From: an uncultured Clostridia bacterium
Lineage (GTDB): Bacteria; Bacillota; Clostridia; Christensenellales; Borkfalkiaceae
Length of the DNA: 64,000 nucleotides
Assembly (NCBI GenBank): GCA_947631925.1
Contig: CANRNE010000005.1
Coordinates: forward strand, 1 to 64,000
Reading direction: 5' to 3'
Shown: positions 54,583 through 63,431 of the stretch, piece by piece
Layout: each line of letters begins with the position of its first letter
Position numbering within the stretch: position 1 is the stretch's first letter
Position numbers and translations under genes: made by a program
Notes under the pieces: model-generated
The model's database searches: none
What the model saw: the letters and a program-made list of their open reading frames with translations, nothing else
What the model was told of the DNA's origin: nothing

Positions 54583-56403
54583 ATGAGTTTCTATTACAAT
54601 CCCACCGACAGGCGCTGCAAATCCATCGTCGGCGCATGCAAGCGGGGAAGTACGATTACATTTCGCATTTTTACGAGCGGAGAGGGCAACTTCTCCGCCG
54701 ATGTCTGCTATTTTGTTCTCTATCAGGACGGGCAGGCAGAGAATGTCATCCCGATGACGAGGACGAAGGACGGCTTTGAAGTTGCGCTCCAATTCCATGA
54801 AATCGGGCTGTACTTCTACTATTTTGCCTTCCCGGAGAACATCTTCCTCGGACGGAGCAAGTTCCGCCTTGCCGCCGTCACCCGTCACCCCGCGAGCTGG
54901 CAGGTGACGGTGTTTGACGAGCGCTACGTTACGCCCGACCGCATGAAGGGCGGGGTGATGTACCAAATCTTCCCCGACCGCTTTGCAAAATCGGGGGAAG
55001 GGAGCGTTCCGCCGCACAAGCGGCTGCGCAGTGATTGGGGCGGCTGTCCGTCCTACCTCCCCGATGAGTACGGAAAGGTCCGAAATTGCGACTTTTTCGG
55101 CGGGAATCTGCGCGGAGTCACCCAAAAACTCGACTATCTCAAGAGTTTGTCGGTAAATCTCATCTATTTCAATCCCATCTTCGAGGCGTACTCCAACCAC
55201 CGCTACGACACGGGCGACTACCGTAAAATCGACGGGCTTCTCGGCACGCTCGAGGACTTTGACGAGCTGATTTCAGAGGGAAATCGGCGCGGCATCGGGG
55301 TAATTTTGGACGGCGTCTTCAACCACACGGGCGACGACAGCCGCTATTTCAACAAATACGGAAGATATGACTCTCTCGGCGCCTACCAGTCCCCGCAGTC
55401 GCCGTATGCGAGCTGGTACACCTTCCGCGAATTTCCGACTTCCTATGAGAGCTGGTGGGGAATCGAGACCCTGCCCGCCGTCAACGAGCGGGAGGACAGC
55501 TACCGCGATTTCATCTGCGGCGAGGGCGGCGTGCTCAAATATTGGCTCTCGCACGGCATCGCGGGCTACCGTCTCGACGTCGCCGACGAACTTCCCGACA
55601 GCTTCCTCGAACTTCTCCGCACCTCTGTAAAGGAGGAAGACGGGGACGCCGTCATCATCGGCGAAGTCTGGGAGGACGCCTCTAACAAAATTTCCTACGG
55701 CGAGCGGCGCAAATATCTGCAGGGAAGAGAGCTCGACAGCGTGATGAACTACCCGCTCAAGGACGGGATTATCGACTTCATGCTCTCGGGAAGATGCGAC
55801 CAGCTGCGCGAGACCGTCTTCATGCTCCTCGACAACTACCCCAAGGAGACGCGCAATGTGCTCATGAATGTGCTCGGCACGCACGATACGCCGCGCATTC
55901 TCACCGTTCTCGGCGGAAAACACTGCAAAACCAAGGACGAAATGGCGGAGACCGTTCTTTCCGAGGATGAAAAAGCGCACGCGAAGGAACTTCTCAAGGC
56001 GGCCGCACTGCTTTCGTACACGCTCTTCGGCGTTCCCTGCATCTACTACGGCGACGAAGTCGGCATGGAGGGCTATGGCGACCCGTTCTGCAGGCGGTGC
56101 TTCCCGTGGGACGACATGGACGAGGAATTGCTCGGCTATTTCAGACTGCTCGGAGAAATACGGACAAAAAGATTTTACGAAGTGTTTCGAGACGGAGACT
56201 ATCGGGAAATCTTTGCCGACAGCTCCTGCCTCATCTTCGAGAGAAGAAAGGAGGGTCATGCCGTGTATGTCTTCTGCAACCGCTCGCCGTCGCAGTACAA
56301 TCTTTCGTTCGACGGCACGTTTGTCGAAGAGCTGACGGGAAAATGCTACACGGGAAGTTTCACCGTCGGGGCGTACTCCTACGGAATTCTTGCAAAAAAG
56401 TAA
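54583..56403 (+). CDS. GH13 alpha-amylase / neopullulanase-like glycosidase
   Basis: 'VMYQIFPDRFAKSGEG', 'GVFNHTGDDSRYF', 'GYRLDVADELPD', 'NVLGTHDTPRIL'. Confidence 0.93.
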   Translation: MSFYYNPTDRRCKSIVGACKRGSTITFRIFTSGEGNFSADVCYFVLYQDGQAENVIPMTRTKDGFEVALQFHEIGLYFYYFAFPENIFLGRSKFRLAAVTRHPASWQVTVFDERYVTPDRMKGGVMYQIFPDRFAKSGEGSVPPHKRLRSDWGGCPSYLPDEYGKVRNCDFFGGNLRGVTQKLDYLKSLSVNLIYFNPIFEAYSNHRYDTGDYRKIDGLLGTLEDFDELISEGNRRGIGVILDGVFNHTGDDSRYFNKYGRYDSLGAYQSPQSPYASWYTFREFPTSYESWWGIETLPAVNEREDSYRDFICGEGGVLKYWLSHGIAGYRLDVADELPDSFLELLRTSVKEEDGDAVIIGEVWEDASNKISYGERRKYLQGRELDSVMNYPLKDGIIDFMLSGRCDQLRETVFMLLDNYPKETRNVLMNVLGTHDTPRILTVLGGKHCKTKDEMAETVLSEDEKAHAKELLKAAALLSYTLFGVPCIYYGDEVGMEGYGDPFCRRCFPWDDMDEELLGYFRLLGEIRTKRFYEVFRDGDYREIFADSSCLIFERRKEGHAVYVFCNRSPSQYNLSFDGTFVEELTGKCYTGSFTVGAYSYGILAKK

Positions 56404-56404
56404 A

Positions 56405-56423
56405 TAGTATGTCTGACATACTA
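56405..56423 (+). repeat. Palindrome related to the CGTGA-loop family
   Basis: TAGTATGT-CTG-ACATACTA. Confidence 0.7.
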
Positions 56424-56442
56424 TACTATGCGTGACATAGTA
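56424..56442 (+). repeat. CGTGA-loop palindrome, copy 3 (3' of the GH13 gene)
   Basis: TACTATG-CGTGA-CATAGTA. Confidence 0.85.
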
Positions 56443-56616
56443 CTAATAAAAATTTTCGATAAAAAAGCAGAAAAAACAATAGTCCAACGGGCGGGAAATT
56501 TCCCGAAAAATTGGCGAAAAAACAAAAAAGACGAAATATCGACAAAACGGGCGGATTGCAAGAAATGGCAAAAAATAAGAAGTTACACCCCTATTTTCGC
56601 AAAAAATCCCTATAAC

Positions 56617-56644
56617 TATTCGTAAAACAATGATTTTACGCATA
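56617..56644. other. Candidate dif-like recombination site (11+6+11)
   Basis: TATTCGTAAAA-CAATGA-TTTTACGCATA; arms match at 10/11 positions; lies directly upstream of the tyrosine recombinase gene. Confidence 0.5.
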
Positions 56645-56737
56645 ATTTGATATTTCCCCACCGCATGAATTTTTTCTTTGGCGGGGAATTTTTTTGCCCT
56701 TTTTTCAAAAATTTTTCTCCCCTAACTATTCGTAAAA

Positions 56738-56767
56738 TTGACATCTCTCCCCCAAGTCTGCTATAAT
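56738..56767 (+). promoter_or_regulatory. Predicted promoter of the tyrosine recombinase gene, -10 ending 6 nt before the ATG
   Basis: TTGACA, 18-nt spacer, TATAAT; ATG at 56774. Confidence 0.65.
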
Positions 56768-56773
56768 AATCTC

Positions 56774-57829
56774 ATGAAAGATTCGGGAAACTTCCATCAG
56801 GACAGAAACTTCAGCAACCTGCAGAAAATCGACGAGCTCCTCGGCGAGCTACCTTACTGCTGTGAAGATTTTTTCCGCGGCGTCGAGCCGAACACCAGCA
56901 CGCTCACCCGCCTCAACTACTGCTACGACCTTCGCATCTTCTGCGACTTTCTGTGTAAGAAGAAATTCCGCGGCAAGAAGGACGTCCTCTCCCTCACCCT
57001 CGAGGACTTCGAGCAGGTGACCGAGACGGACATGGAGATTTTCCTCTCCTATCTCTCCCGCTACGAATTCCGCGGGCGGATGCTCTCCTGCGACGAGCGC
57101 GCCAAGGCGAGAAAGCTCTCCACCGTCCGTTCCTTTTATAAATACTTCTTTAATAAGGGCCTCATCGAGGTCAACAACACGGCGAAGGTCTCCACGCCCA
57201 AGCTGCATGAAAAGGAGATTATCCGCCTCGAGGACGACGAGGTGGAGCATATTCTCGGCGTTGCGGAGTTCGGCAGCGGCATCTCTCACCACATGGAGGG
57301 CTACCACGAGCGGACGAGCCTGCGCGACACAGCCATCCTCACCGTCTTCCTCGGCACGGGAATCCGTATCTCCGAGCTGGTCGGGCTCAACAACGACAGC
57401 ATCGATTTCAAGACAAATTCCTTTGTCATCACGCGAAAGGGCGGCAACAAGGCAATTTTGTACTTCTCGGAGGAGGTCGGGGACGCCATCGCCGCCTATC
57501 TCGCCCAGAAGGAGAACGACCAAAAGGTCCCTGCGGACGAAAAGGCGCTCTTTTTGTCCCTGCAATACAAGAGAATCTCCGTGCGCGCCGTGGAGAATCT
57601 CGTAAAAAAGTACGCGCGCATTGTCTCCCCTCTCAAAAAAATCACGCCGCACAAGCTGCGCTCGACGTACGGCACCGCCCTCTACCGCGAGACGGGAGAT
57701 ATCTTCATCGTCGCCGACGTTCTCGGACACAAGGACGTCAACACCACCCGCAAGCACTACGCCGCCATCACGGAGGACAGGCGAAAATCGGTCGCGGGCA
57801 AAGTAAAACTCCACAAGGAGGATGATTAA
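56774..57829 (+). CDS. Tyrosine recombinase (Xer family, XerS-like overall layout)
   Basis: Catalytic 'TGIRISELVGLNNDSIDF', 'PHKLRSTYGTALY', 'VLGHKDVNTTRKHYA'; SAM-like N-terminal core-binding domain. Confidence 0.9.
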   Translation: MKDSGNFHQDRNFSNLQKIDELLGELPYCCEDFFRGVEPNTSTLTRLNYCYDLRIFCDFLCKKKFRGKKDVLSLTLEDFEQVTETDMEIFLSYLSRYEFRGRMLSCDERAKARKLSTVRSFYKYFFNKGLIEVNNTAKVSTPKLHEKEIIRLEDDEVEHILGVAEFGSGISHHMEGYHERTSLRDTAILTVFLGTGIRISELVGLNNDSIDFKTNSFVITRKGGNKAILYFSEEVGDAIAAYLAQKENDQKVPADEKALFLSLQYKRISVRAVENLVKKYARIVSPLKKITPHKLRSTYGTALYRETGDIFIVADVLGHKDVNTTRKHYAAITEDRRKSVAGKVKLHKEDD

Positions 57830-59029
57830 GTGGAGGAAATCTTCGTCATCCAGCCCGTCTTCGGCGCGGAGGCGGAAGTTCTGCATGCGGAGGCGGTCTC
57901 CCTCATCGAGAGCGCGGGAGCAGCCTATTCGGGGAGCATCTTCCAGAATATCCGCGAGATAGACCCCGCAACCTTCATCGGCAAGGGAAAACTTGAGGAA
58001 GCGGCGGAACTGCTTGCGGAAAAAGATGTCACCGTCCTCTTCAACGGGGACCTCTCCCCTTCCCAGACGCTGAATATTTCCAAGGCGCTCGGCGGAAAAA
58101 AGGTCATCGACCGCACGACGCTCATCCTCGACATCTTCGCCCTGCGCGCGGAGAGCAGTGAGGGAAAAATTCAGGTGGAACTCGCCCAGCTCAAATATCT
58201 CTATCCACGCCTCAAGGGCAAGGGCGAGGCGCTCTCCCGACTTGGGGGCGGAATTGGCACGCGCGGCCCCGGGGAGACGCAGCTCGAGACGGACAGGCGG
58301 CACATTCGCTCGCGCATTCATGCCCTCGAAACGAGGCTGGAAGGCATCGCAAAGCGCAGGACGCTGCTCTCCGAACGCAGAAAAAAAGAGCGGACGATTA
58401 CCGTCGCGCTCGTCGGATATACCAATACGGGCAAATCTACCCTTTTGAACGCCCTCACGGGCGCAGATGTCTTCGTCAAGGATGCGCTGTTCGCAACTCT
58501 CGACCCGACTTCCCGCGCCTTCGAGATAGAGGGCGTGCCCTTTTTGCTCGTGGATACGGTGGGATTTCTGCAGAATCTCCCCCATCACCTCATCGACGCC
58601 TTCCGCTCCACCCTCGAGAGCGCGCTCTCCTGCGACCTTGCGCTCATCGTCTGCGACGCCGCGGGTCAATATGAAATGCAGCTCGAAACCACCCTTTCGA
58701 CGCTCAACGAATTGGGCTTTTCCGCGCCCTATCTCGTCGTCATGAATAAATGCGACGCCGCGCAAAATATCCGCCTTCCCAAGGACTGCGTCGCCGTCTC
58801 CGCAAAGACGGGCGAGGGCCTCTCCCTTCTCAAGAGCCGCATCTTCAGCGCCGTGAAGGACAAATTCGTGCGGGCGGAGCTCTTCGTCCCCTACGCCGAG
58901 ATGGGCGAATTCGGCGCCGTTCGCGGCCTTCTCAACGAGCGAGCCGTCTTCTACACCGACGACGGGGCACGCATCCTCGCCATCATTCCCGCCGTCTATT
59001 CGGAGCTATTCAAGCGCTACCGCACCTGA
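57830..59029 (+). CDS. hflX: GTPase HflX
   Basis: 'GGGIGTRGPGETQLETDRR', 'VALVGYTNTGKSTLLNALTGADVFVKDALFATLDPTSR', 'DTVGFLQNLPHHLIDAF'. Confidence 0.96.
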   Translation: MEEIFVIQPVFGAEAEVLHAEAVSLIESAGAAYSGSIFQNIREIDPATFIGKGKLEEAAELLAEKDVTVLFNGDLSPSQTLNISKALGGKKVIDRTTLILDIFALRAESSEGKIQVELAQLKYLYPRLKGKGEALSRLGGGIGTRGPGETQLETDRRHIRSRIHALETRLEGIAKRRTLLSERRKKERTITVALVGYTNTGKSTLLNALTGADVFVKDALFATLDPTSRAFEIEGVPFLLVDTVGFLQNLPHHLIDAFRSTLESALSCDLALIVCDAAGQYEMQLETTLSTLNELGFSAPYLVVMNKCDAAQNIRLPKDCVAVSAKTGEGLSLLKSRIFSAVKDKFVRAELFVPYAEMGEFGAVRGLLNERAVFYTDDGARILAIIPAVYSELFKRYRT

Positions 59030-59215
59030 TTATTCCCGATAATTTTCGGGGTCGGTAATGATTTTGTCGATTTTGATGGTGGCGTAGTCCTTGATTTCGA
59101 GGCACTTGCCGCAGTTGTCGCAGACCTTGGACGGGTCGAGGTCGCAGACCTCGCACTCCATGCAGCCGTCGCATTCCTTTCCGTCATAGAGAACACATTC
59201 TTTGCCGAGATTCAT
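59030..59215 (-). CDS. 61-aa cysteine-rich putative metal-binding protein
   Basis: 'MNLGKECVLYDGKECDGCMECEVCDLDPSKVCDNCGKCLEIKDYATIKIDKIITDPENYRE': eight Cys in CxxCxxCxxC and CxxCxxC arrays. Confidence 0.75.
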   Translation of the reverse strand: MNLGKECVLYDGKECDGCMECEVCDLDPSKVCDNCGKCLEIKDYATIKIDKIITDPENYRE

Positions 59216-59292
59216 TTGGTTCACCTCATCGGATATTATAGTCCCCTCGCCGGAAAAAATCAAGAAAAAATCAAAAAAATATGCAAAATCAT

Positions 59293-59307
59293 GGAACAAA
59301 TGTTTGC
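59293..59307 (+). promoter_or_regulatory. Candidate SOS (LexA) box overlapping the lexA promoter
   Basis: GGAACAAATGTTTGC resembles the Gram-positive SOS consensus CGAACnnnnGTTCG and abuts or overlaps the -35 TTGCAA (59304-59309); -10 TATAAT 59327-59332. Confidence 0.6.
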
Positions 59308-59353
59308 AATCTGTTTGGAAATATGATATAATGGGACAAAAGGGGGTGTACGA

Positions 59354-59962
59354 ATGCTGAACAAGAACAAGCTGATGGATGTGCTCGAGTATATCAACCG
59401 CTTCTCGGAGAACAACGGATTCCCGCCCACGGTGCGCGACATGTGCCGCGACCTCGGCATCAAATCCACCGCGACGGCGTATGACTACATCAACCGTCTG
59501 CGCGATATGGGCTATCTCGAAAAGGCGAGCAACAAAAAGCGCGCCGTTGCCGTCCGCAGCGACGGTTCTGTCCGCGTTCCCCTTCTCGGTACGGTAACTG
59601 CCGGTCAGCCCATCCTCGCCGCGGAGAACTTTGAGGGCTATTATCCCCTTCCCACGGCAGAATTTCGCGGGGACGACCTCTTTTTACTGCGCGTCAAGGG
59701 CGACAGTATGATTGAGGCGGGTATCTTCGACGGAGATAAAATTGTCGTACGCAAGCAGGAGACGGCGCAGAACGGCGACATTGTCGTAGCGCTCTTCGAC
59801 CCCGACGGCCTCGGGCAGGGCGCAACCGTCAAGCGGTACTTCCGTCGGGACGGAAAAGTCATTCTCCACCCCGAAAATTCCGCCCTCTCCGACTTTGTGC
59901 TCGACTCGGACAGCGATGCGATGATTATCGGCAAAGTCGTGGGACTGATGAGAAGTTTTTGA
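59354..59962 (+). CDS. lexA: LexA repressor
   Basis: N-terminal wHTH 'PPTVRDMCRDLGIKSTATAYDYINRL'; peptidase 'VTAGQPILAAENFEGY', 'GDSMIEAGIFDGD'. Confidence 0.95.
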   Translation: MLNKNKLMDVLEYINRFSENNGFPPTVRDMCRDLGIKSTATAYDYINRLRDMGYLEKASNKKRAVAVRSDGSVRVPLLGTVTAGQPILAAENFEGYYPLPTAEFRGDDLFLLRVKGDSMIEAGIFDGDKIVVRKQETAQNGDIVVALFDPDGLGQGATVKRYFRRDGKVILHPENSALSDFVLDSDSDAMIIGKVVGLMRSF

Positions 59963-59969
59963 GCGATAC

Positions 59970-60001
59970 GAAAATCGCCGCCAGCAGGCGGCGATTTTTT
60001 A
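59970..60001. terminator. Bidirectional terminator between lexA and rluB
   Basis: AAAATCGCCGCC-AGCA-GGCGGCGATTTTTT. Confidence 0.9.
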
Positions 60002-60709
60002 TAGATTTTTGAGGTAAAAGACTTCCTCGGGGGTGAGTTTTCTCACCTGCCCGCGGTCGAGGCCCGCGAGCGTGAGGTCGCCCACCTTCGTGCGCTTCAA
60101 GAAGACGACCTCCTTGCCGAGCGCCCCGAACATGCGGCGAATTTCGCGATTTTTCCCCTCGGTGAGCACCATTTGGAGCTTCGTGTAGGCCTTGTCCGTC
60201 TCCACGACGGTCACGCGGCACTTCTTCGTGACGACGCCCTGCTCGATTTCCACGCCCGAACGCAGGCGATTGAGCTGATTTTGGGTGAGCGTGCCCTCCA
60301 CTTTCACCGAATAGGTCTTGGGAATCTCGTTTTGCGGCGCGGTGAGGCGGTACGCGAGGGCGCCGTCGTTGGTGAGAATGAGCAGACCCTCCGAGTTGTA
60401 GTCGAGGCGGCCGACGGGGACGACGTGCGTGCCTGCGGGGAGAAAGTCCATCACCGTCTTCCTCGGGCGCTCCGTCTTTTCGTCGTGCACCGTGCACACA
60501 CAGCCCTTCGGCTTGTTGAGAAGGTAGTATTCATAGTTGACTTTGTGGGAGAGCATCTTGCCGTCCAAAAGCACGGTGTCGCTTTCCCCGACGTCCGTCC
60601 CTGCCACGGCTACTTTCCCGTTGACAGTCACCCTTCCCTCGGCGATGATGGCATCTGCACCGCGGCGGGACGCCACGCCCTGCTCCGCAAGAAACTTGTT
60701 GATTCGCAT
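59999..60709 (-). CDS. rluB: 23S rRNA pseudouridine synthase (RluB/RsuA family)
   Basis: S4 domain 'MRINKFLAEQGVASRRGADAIIAEGRVTVNGK' and 'VVPVGRLDYNSEGLLILTNDG'. Confidence 0.93.
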   Translation of the reverse strand: MRINKFLAEQGVASRRGADAIIAEGRVTVNGKVAVAGTDVGESDTVLLDGKMLSHKVNYEYYLLNKPKGCVCTVHDEKTERPRKTVMDFLPAGTHVVPVGRLDYNSEGLLILTNDGALAYRLTAPQNEIPKTYSVKVEGTLTQNQLNRLRSGVEIEQGVVTKKCRVTVVETDKAYTKLQMVLTEGKNREIRRMFGALGKEVVFLKRTKVGDLTLAGLDRGQVRKLTPEEVFYLKNL

Positions 60710-60727
60710 ACTATGTCACGCAGAGTA
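60709..60727 (-). repeat. CGTGA-loop palindrome, copy 4 (3' of the carboxypeptidase gene)
   Basis: Minus strand TACTCTG-CGTGA-CATAGTA, one mismatch. Confidence 0.78.
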
Positions 60728-60767
60728 CTCTGCACCTCGCGATTTTTTCGGGAGTTTGTCCCCTTTC

Positions 60768-61757
60768 CTATTCCATAATATACAAATTTGCGGAAAAAAT
60801 CAAGCTGTTTTCGAGGAAAATCTCCAATTGCCCCGCAAGTTCTCCTTTTATTTCGGGCGCGGGCGAGAGAAGGTTCGTATGAAAACGGAGACTTCTGAGC
60901 TCCGTCTTTTTGAGCGGATAGGCGAAATTCCCCTTCACCGCGTACCCCTCCCAGCCGCAGGAGACGTCGAGAATGGGATAGAGATTGTATTCGTCGAACG
61001 CCTGCGAAAGGAGCTCGGCGGAGCGCTCGTACATCTCGGGACAGTTGAGAACGACGCTGACAAGGCGCATCCCCTCCCGTTCTGCTGCGGTGACGAGACA
61101 GCGGCCCGCCTGCAGCGTGAAGCCCGTTTTGACGCCGATGGCGCCTTCGAAGCTTTCGAGCATCTTGTTTTTATTCTTCCAGCCCCGCGGCGCGTAGTAG
61201 GCGCAGGAGACGATTTCGCAAAATTTCTCATTCCCCATACAATAGGCCGCGATGAGGGCGAGGTCGCGCGCCGTCGTGTAGTGCCCCTCCGCGGGCAGGC
61301 CGTGCGGATTGCGGAATGCGCTGTTTGTTGCGCCCATTTGGGCGGCGCGGGCGGTCATCTCAGCCGCAAACGCCGGAATGCTCCCGCTGCGGAAGAGGGC
61401 GAGGGCGGTGGCGCAGTCGTTTCCCGAGCGGAGCATGAGGCCGTAGAGCAGGTCGCGGACGGTGTAAATCTCCCCGGCGCGCAGATAGACGCTCGACCCC
61501 TCCACGCCCTCGGCGGCCGCGGGAATTTCCACTTCGGCATCCAAGTCGCAGTCCTCGAGAATGAGGATGGCGGTGAGAATTTTCGTCGTGCTTGCCATGG
61601 GAAGGCGCACCTCCGCATTCTTCTCATGGAGAAAGCGCCTGCTCGAGACTTCGATGACGCACTCCCCGCGCGCCGCGCCCGCTGTGGCATGTGCGGGAGC
61701 GGCGCGCGGGACAAAGAGGAGCAGAAATGCCATCAAAAGCAAGGAAATTTTACGCAT
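60768..61757 (-). CDS. D-alanyl-D-alanine carboxypeptidase (DacF/PBP5 family)
   Basis: 'LPMASTTKILTAIL' (SxxK), 'LMLRSGNDCATALA' (SGN), 'IGVKTGFTLQAGRCLV' (KTG); signal peptide. Confidence 0.94.
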   Translation of the reverse strand: MRKISLLLMAFLLLFVPRAAPAHATAGAARGECVIEVSSRRFLHEKNAEVRLPMASTTKILTAILILEDCDLDAEVEIPAAAEGVEGSSVYLRAGEIYTVRDLLYGLMLRSGNDCATALALFRSGSIPAFAAEMTARAAQMGATNSAFRNPHGLPAEGHYTTARDLALIAAYCMGNEKFCEIVSCAYYAPRGWKNKNKMLESFEGAIGVKTGFTLQAGRCLVTAAEREGMRLVSVVLNCPEMYERSAELLSQAFDEYNLYPILDVSCGWEGYAVKGNFAYPLKKTELRSLRFHTNLLSPAPEIKGELAGQLEIFLENSLIFSANLYIME

Positions 61758-62124
61758 TTTCCCCCTTTTGCAGCTTGGAAAGCACCTCGCCCGCCTTCTC
61801 GATGAGCCCGTCCAAGGGGTCTTCCGTGATGCGGATGACGCGGCACTCCTTTCCGTCGTCGATGAGAAATCCCGCGGGCTTGATGTTGACCACCGTCCCC
61901 GCGCCGCCCGCGAACGGGAAGCTCTCGTCGTCCTTTATCGCCTTGACTTCGCCGTACTCGCCCCCTCCCGAGAGGTACCCCATCGTCACCTTGGTGAAGG
62001 GAATGACTTGCGTGCCGCTTGCCGAGATGACGGGTTTTCCGATGACCGTGTTGACGTCTATGAGGCTGACGAGGCGCTCTGCCGTCTTCTCCATGATGCC
62101 GTCGATTTGTGTTTTCTTATCCAA
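61750..62124 (-). CDS. ytfJ: GerW/YtfJ-family sporulation protein
   Basis: 'DGIMEKTAERLVSLIDVNTVIGKPVISASGTQVIPFTKVTMGYLSGGGEYG...FAGGAGTVVNIKPAGFLI'; start (TTG 62124 or ATG 62094) uncertain. Confidence 0.88.
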   Translation of the reverse strand: MDKKTQIDGIMEKTAERLVSLIDVNTVIGKPVISASGTQVIPFTKVTMGYLSGGGEYGEVKAIKDDESFPFAGGAGTVVNIKPAGFLIDDGKECRVIRITEDPLDGLIEKAGEVLSKLQKGENA

Positions 62125-62651
62125 TTTATCAATGCCTCCAGAATTTTTTTTGAAATTGCCACGAGCAGAACGAGCTGGTTGAACACAAGCGCCGCCTCCG
62201 CCGTCACGCGCACGGCGGGGCGGTCCGACAGAATCAACCTGCTCCGCAGGGAAAGGAAGGGATGGCGCGTCAAGAGAACAGAGCACGCGCTCCCCGAAAC
62301 GGCGGAGAATGCCGCGCCGACGAGGGCGGAATACGGGGCTTCGGCGCCGCCGCATTCCAAGGTCTGATGCAGCCGAAGGAGCTGGAATCCCTTGAAAATT
62401 TCAAACTTCTTGCGCGCCTTGCTCATGTCTGCATATGGAACGAGCAGGGCGAATTTTTCTGTGAGATGCACGGCAATTCCCTCCTGTCTCGGCTCTGCAT
62501 AGCCGCCGATTGCGGGCAGAATGCGGTAGAGACTGACGGAAAACCACACCTTCGCCTGCCCCGCATCCGCATAGAAGTAGATTTCGACGAACACGGGAAA
62601 GAGCAAAAAGATTGCGAGCGCGAAGGCGGAATACACAAAAAAATCGCCCAT
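62058..62651 (-). CDS. DUF2953/YtfI-like membrane protein
   Basis: N-terminal TM, position between scpB and ytfJ; 3' end overlaps the ytfJ start. Confidence 0.65.
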   Translation of the reverse strand: MGDFFVYSAFALAIFLLFPVFVEIYFYADAGQAKVWFSVSLYRILPAIGGYAEPRQEGIAVHLTEKFALLVPYADMSKARKKFEIFKGFQLLRLHQTLECGGAEAPYSALVGAAFSAVSGSACSVLLTRHPFLSLRSRLILSDRPAVRVTAEAALVFNQLVLLVAISKKILEALINWIRKHKSTASWRRRQSASSAS

Positions 62652-62693
62652 ATCAGTAATATGGGCGAAGACCTGAAAATTATTTGAACGAAG

Positions 62694-63416
62694 TCAGGAA
62701 ATTTTGACGATGTTGGTGCCGTCCAACCCCTTGAGGAAGTCGGGAATCTCGAATCCGTCCTCGACGGCCTCCTTGGGCTCCTCCTTGCGCTTGGGCGCGG
62801 GACGGGTCTCGTCGGAGCCGAGCGTGCTGTCCTCGGAGGCGTCGATGGTGTCCCACGCCTCGCGGTTGTAGAGGTAGTTGTCGCGCTCCTCGTCGGGGGT
62901 CGCAATCTTCTGCATCAGCTCCTCATAGTCGGGCAAATCGTCGAGGGAGTTGAGCTTGAAGCGCTTGAGAAATTCATCCGTCGTGCCGAAGAGCACGGGA
63001 TGTCCGATGGCGTCCTTCCTGCCGCAGGGGTAGATGAGTTTGAGCTCGAGAAGGGCGTTGACGCCGTAGTCGCTGTTGACGCCGCGCAGAAGTTCAATCT
63101 CCGAGCGCGTGATGGGCTGTTTGTAGGCGATGATGGCGGCGCATTCGAGAATGGTGCGGGTGAGCTCCTTCTCGCGGATGGGATTGAGCACGGCGGCGAC
63201 CCCGTCCTTATAGGCGGGATTGGAGGCGAACTGCGCCTTCTTGTTGAATTCGAGCAGTTGAATCCCGCTCTCTTCGCCATATTTTTCCTTAATCTTTTCG
63301 AGGCTCTTTTTCACGGCGTTCTCCGTGACGGAGAGCTTGTCCGCGATGTCGGCGATGGCGACCGCCTTCCCGGATGCAAACAGAACTGCCTCGATGATAT
63401 TCGTCAGATTCTCCAA
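62694..63416 (-). CDS. scpB: Segregation and condensation protein B
   Basis: 'NIIEAVLFASGKAVAIADIADKL...RTILECAAIIAYKQPITRSEIELLRGVNSDYGVNALLELKLI...GHPVLFGTTDEFLKRF'. Confidence 0.96.
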   Translation of the reverse strand: MENLTNIIEAVLFASGKAVAIADIADKLSVTENAVKKSLEKIKEKYGEESGIQLLEFNKKAQFASNPAYKDGVAAVLNPIREKELTRTILECAAIIAYKQPITRSEIELLRGVNSDYGVNALLELKLIYPCGRKDAIGHPVLFGTTDEFLKRFKLNSLDDLPDYEELMQKIATPDEERDNYLYNREAWDTIDASEDSTLGSDETRPAPKRKEEPKEAVEDGFEIPDFLKGLDGTNIVKIS

Positions 63417-63431
63417 AATGTAAGTCCCCCT

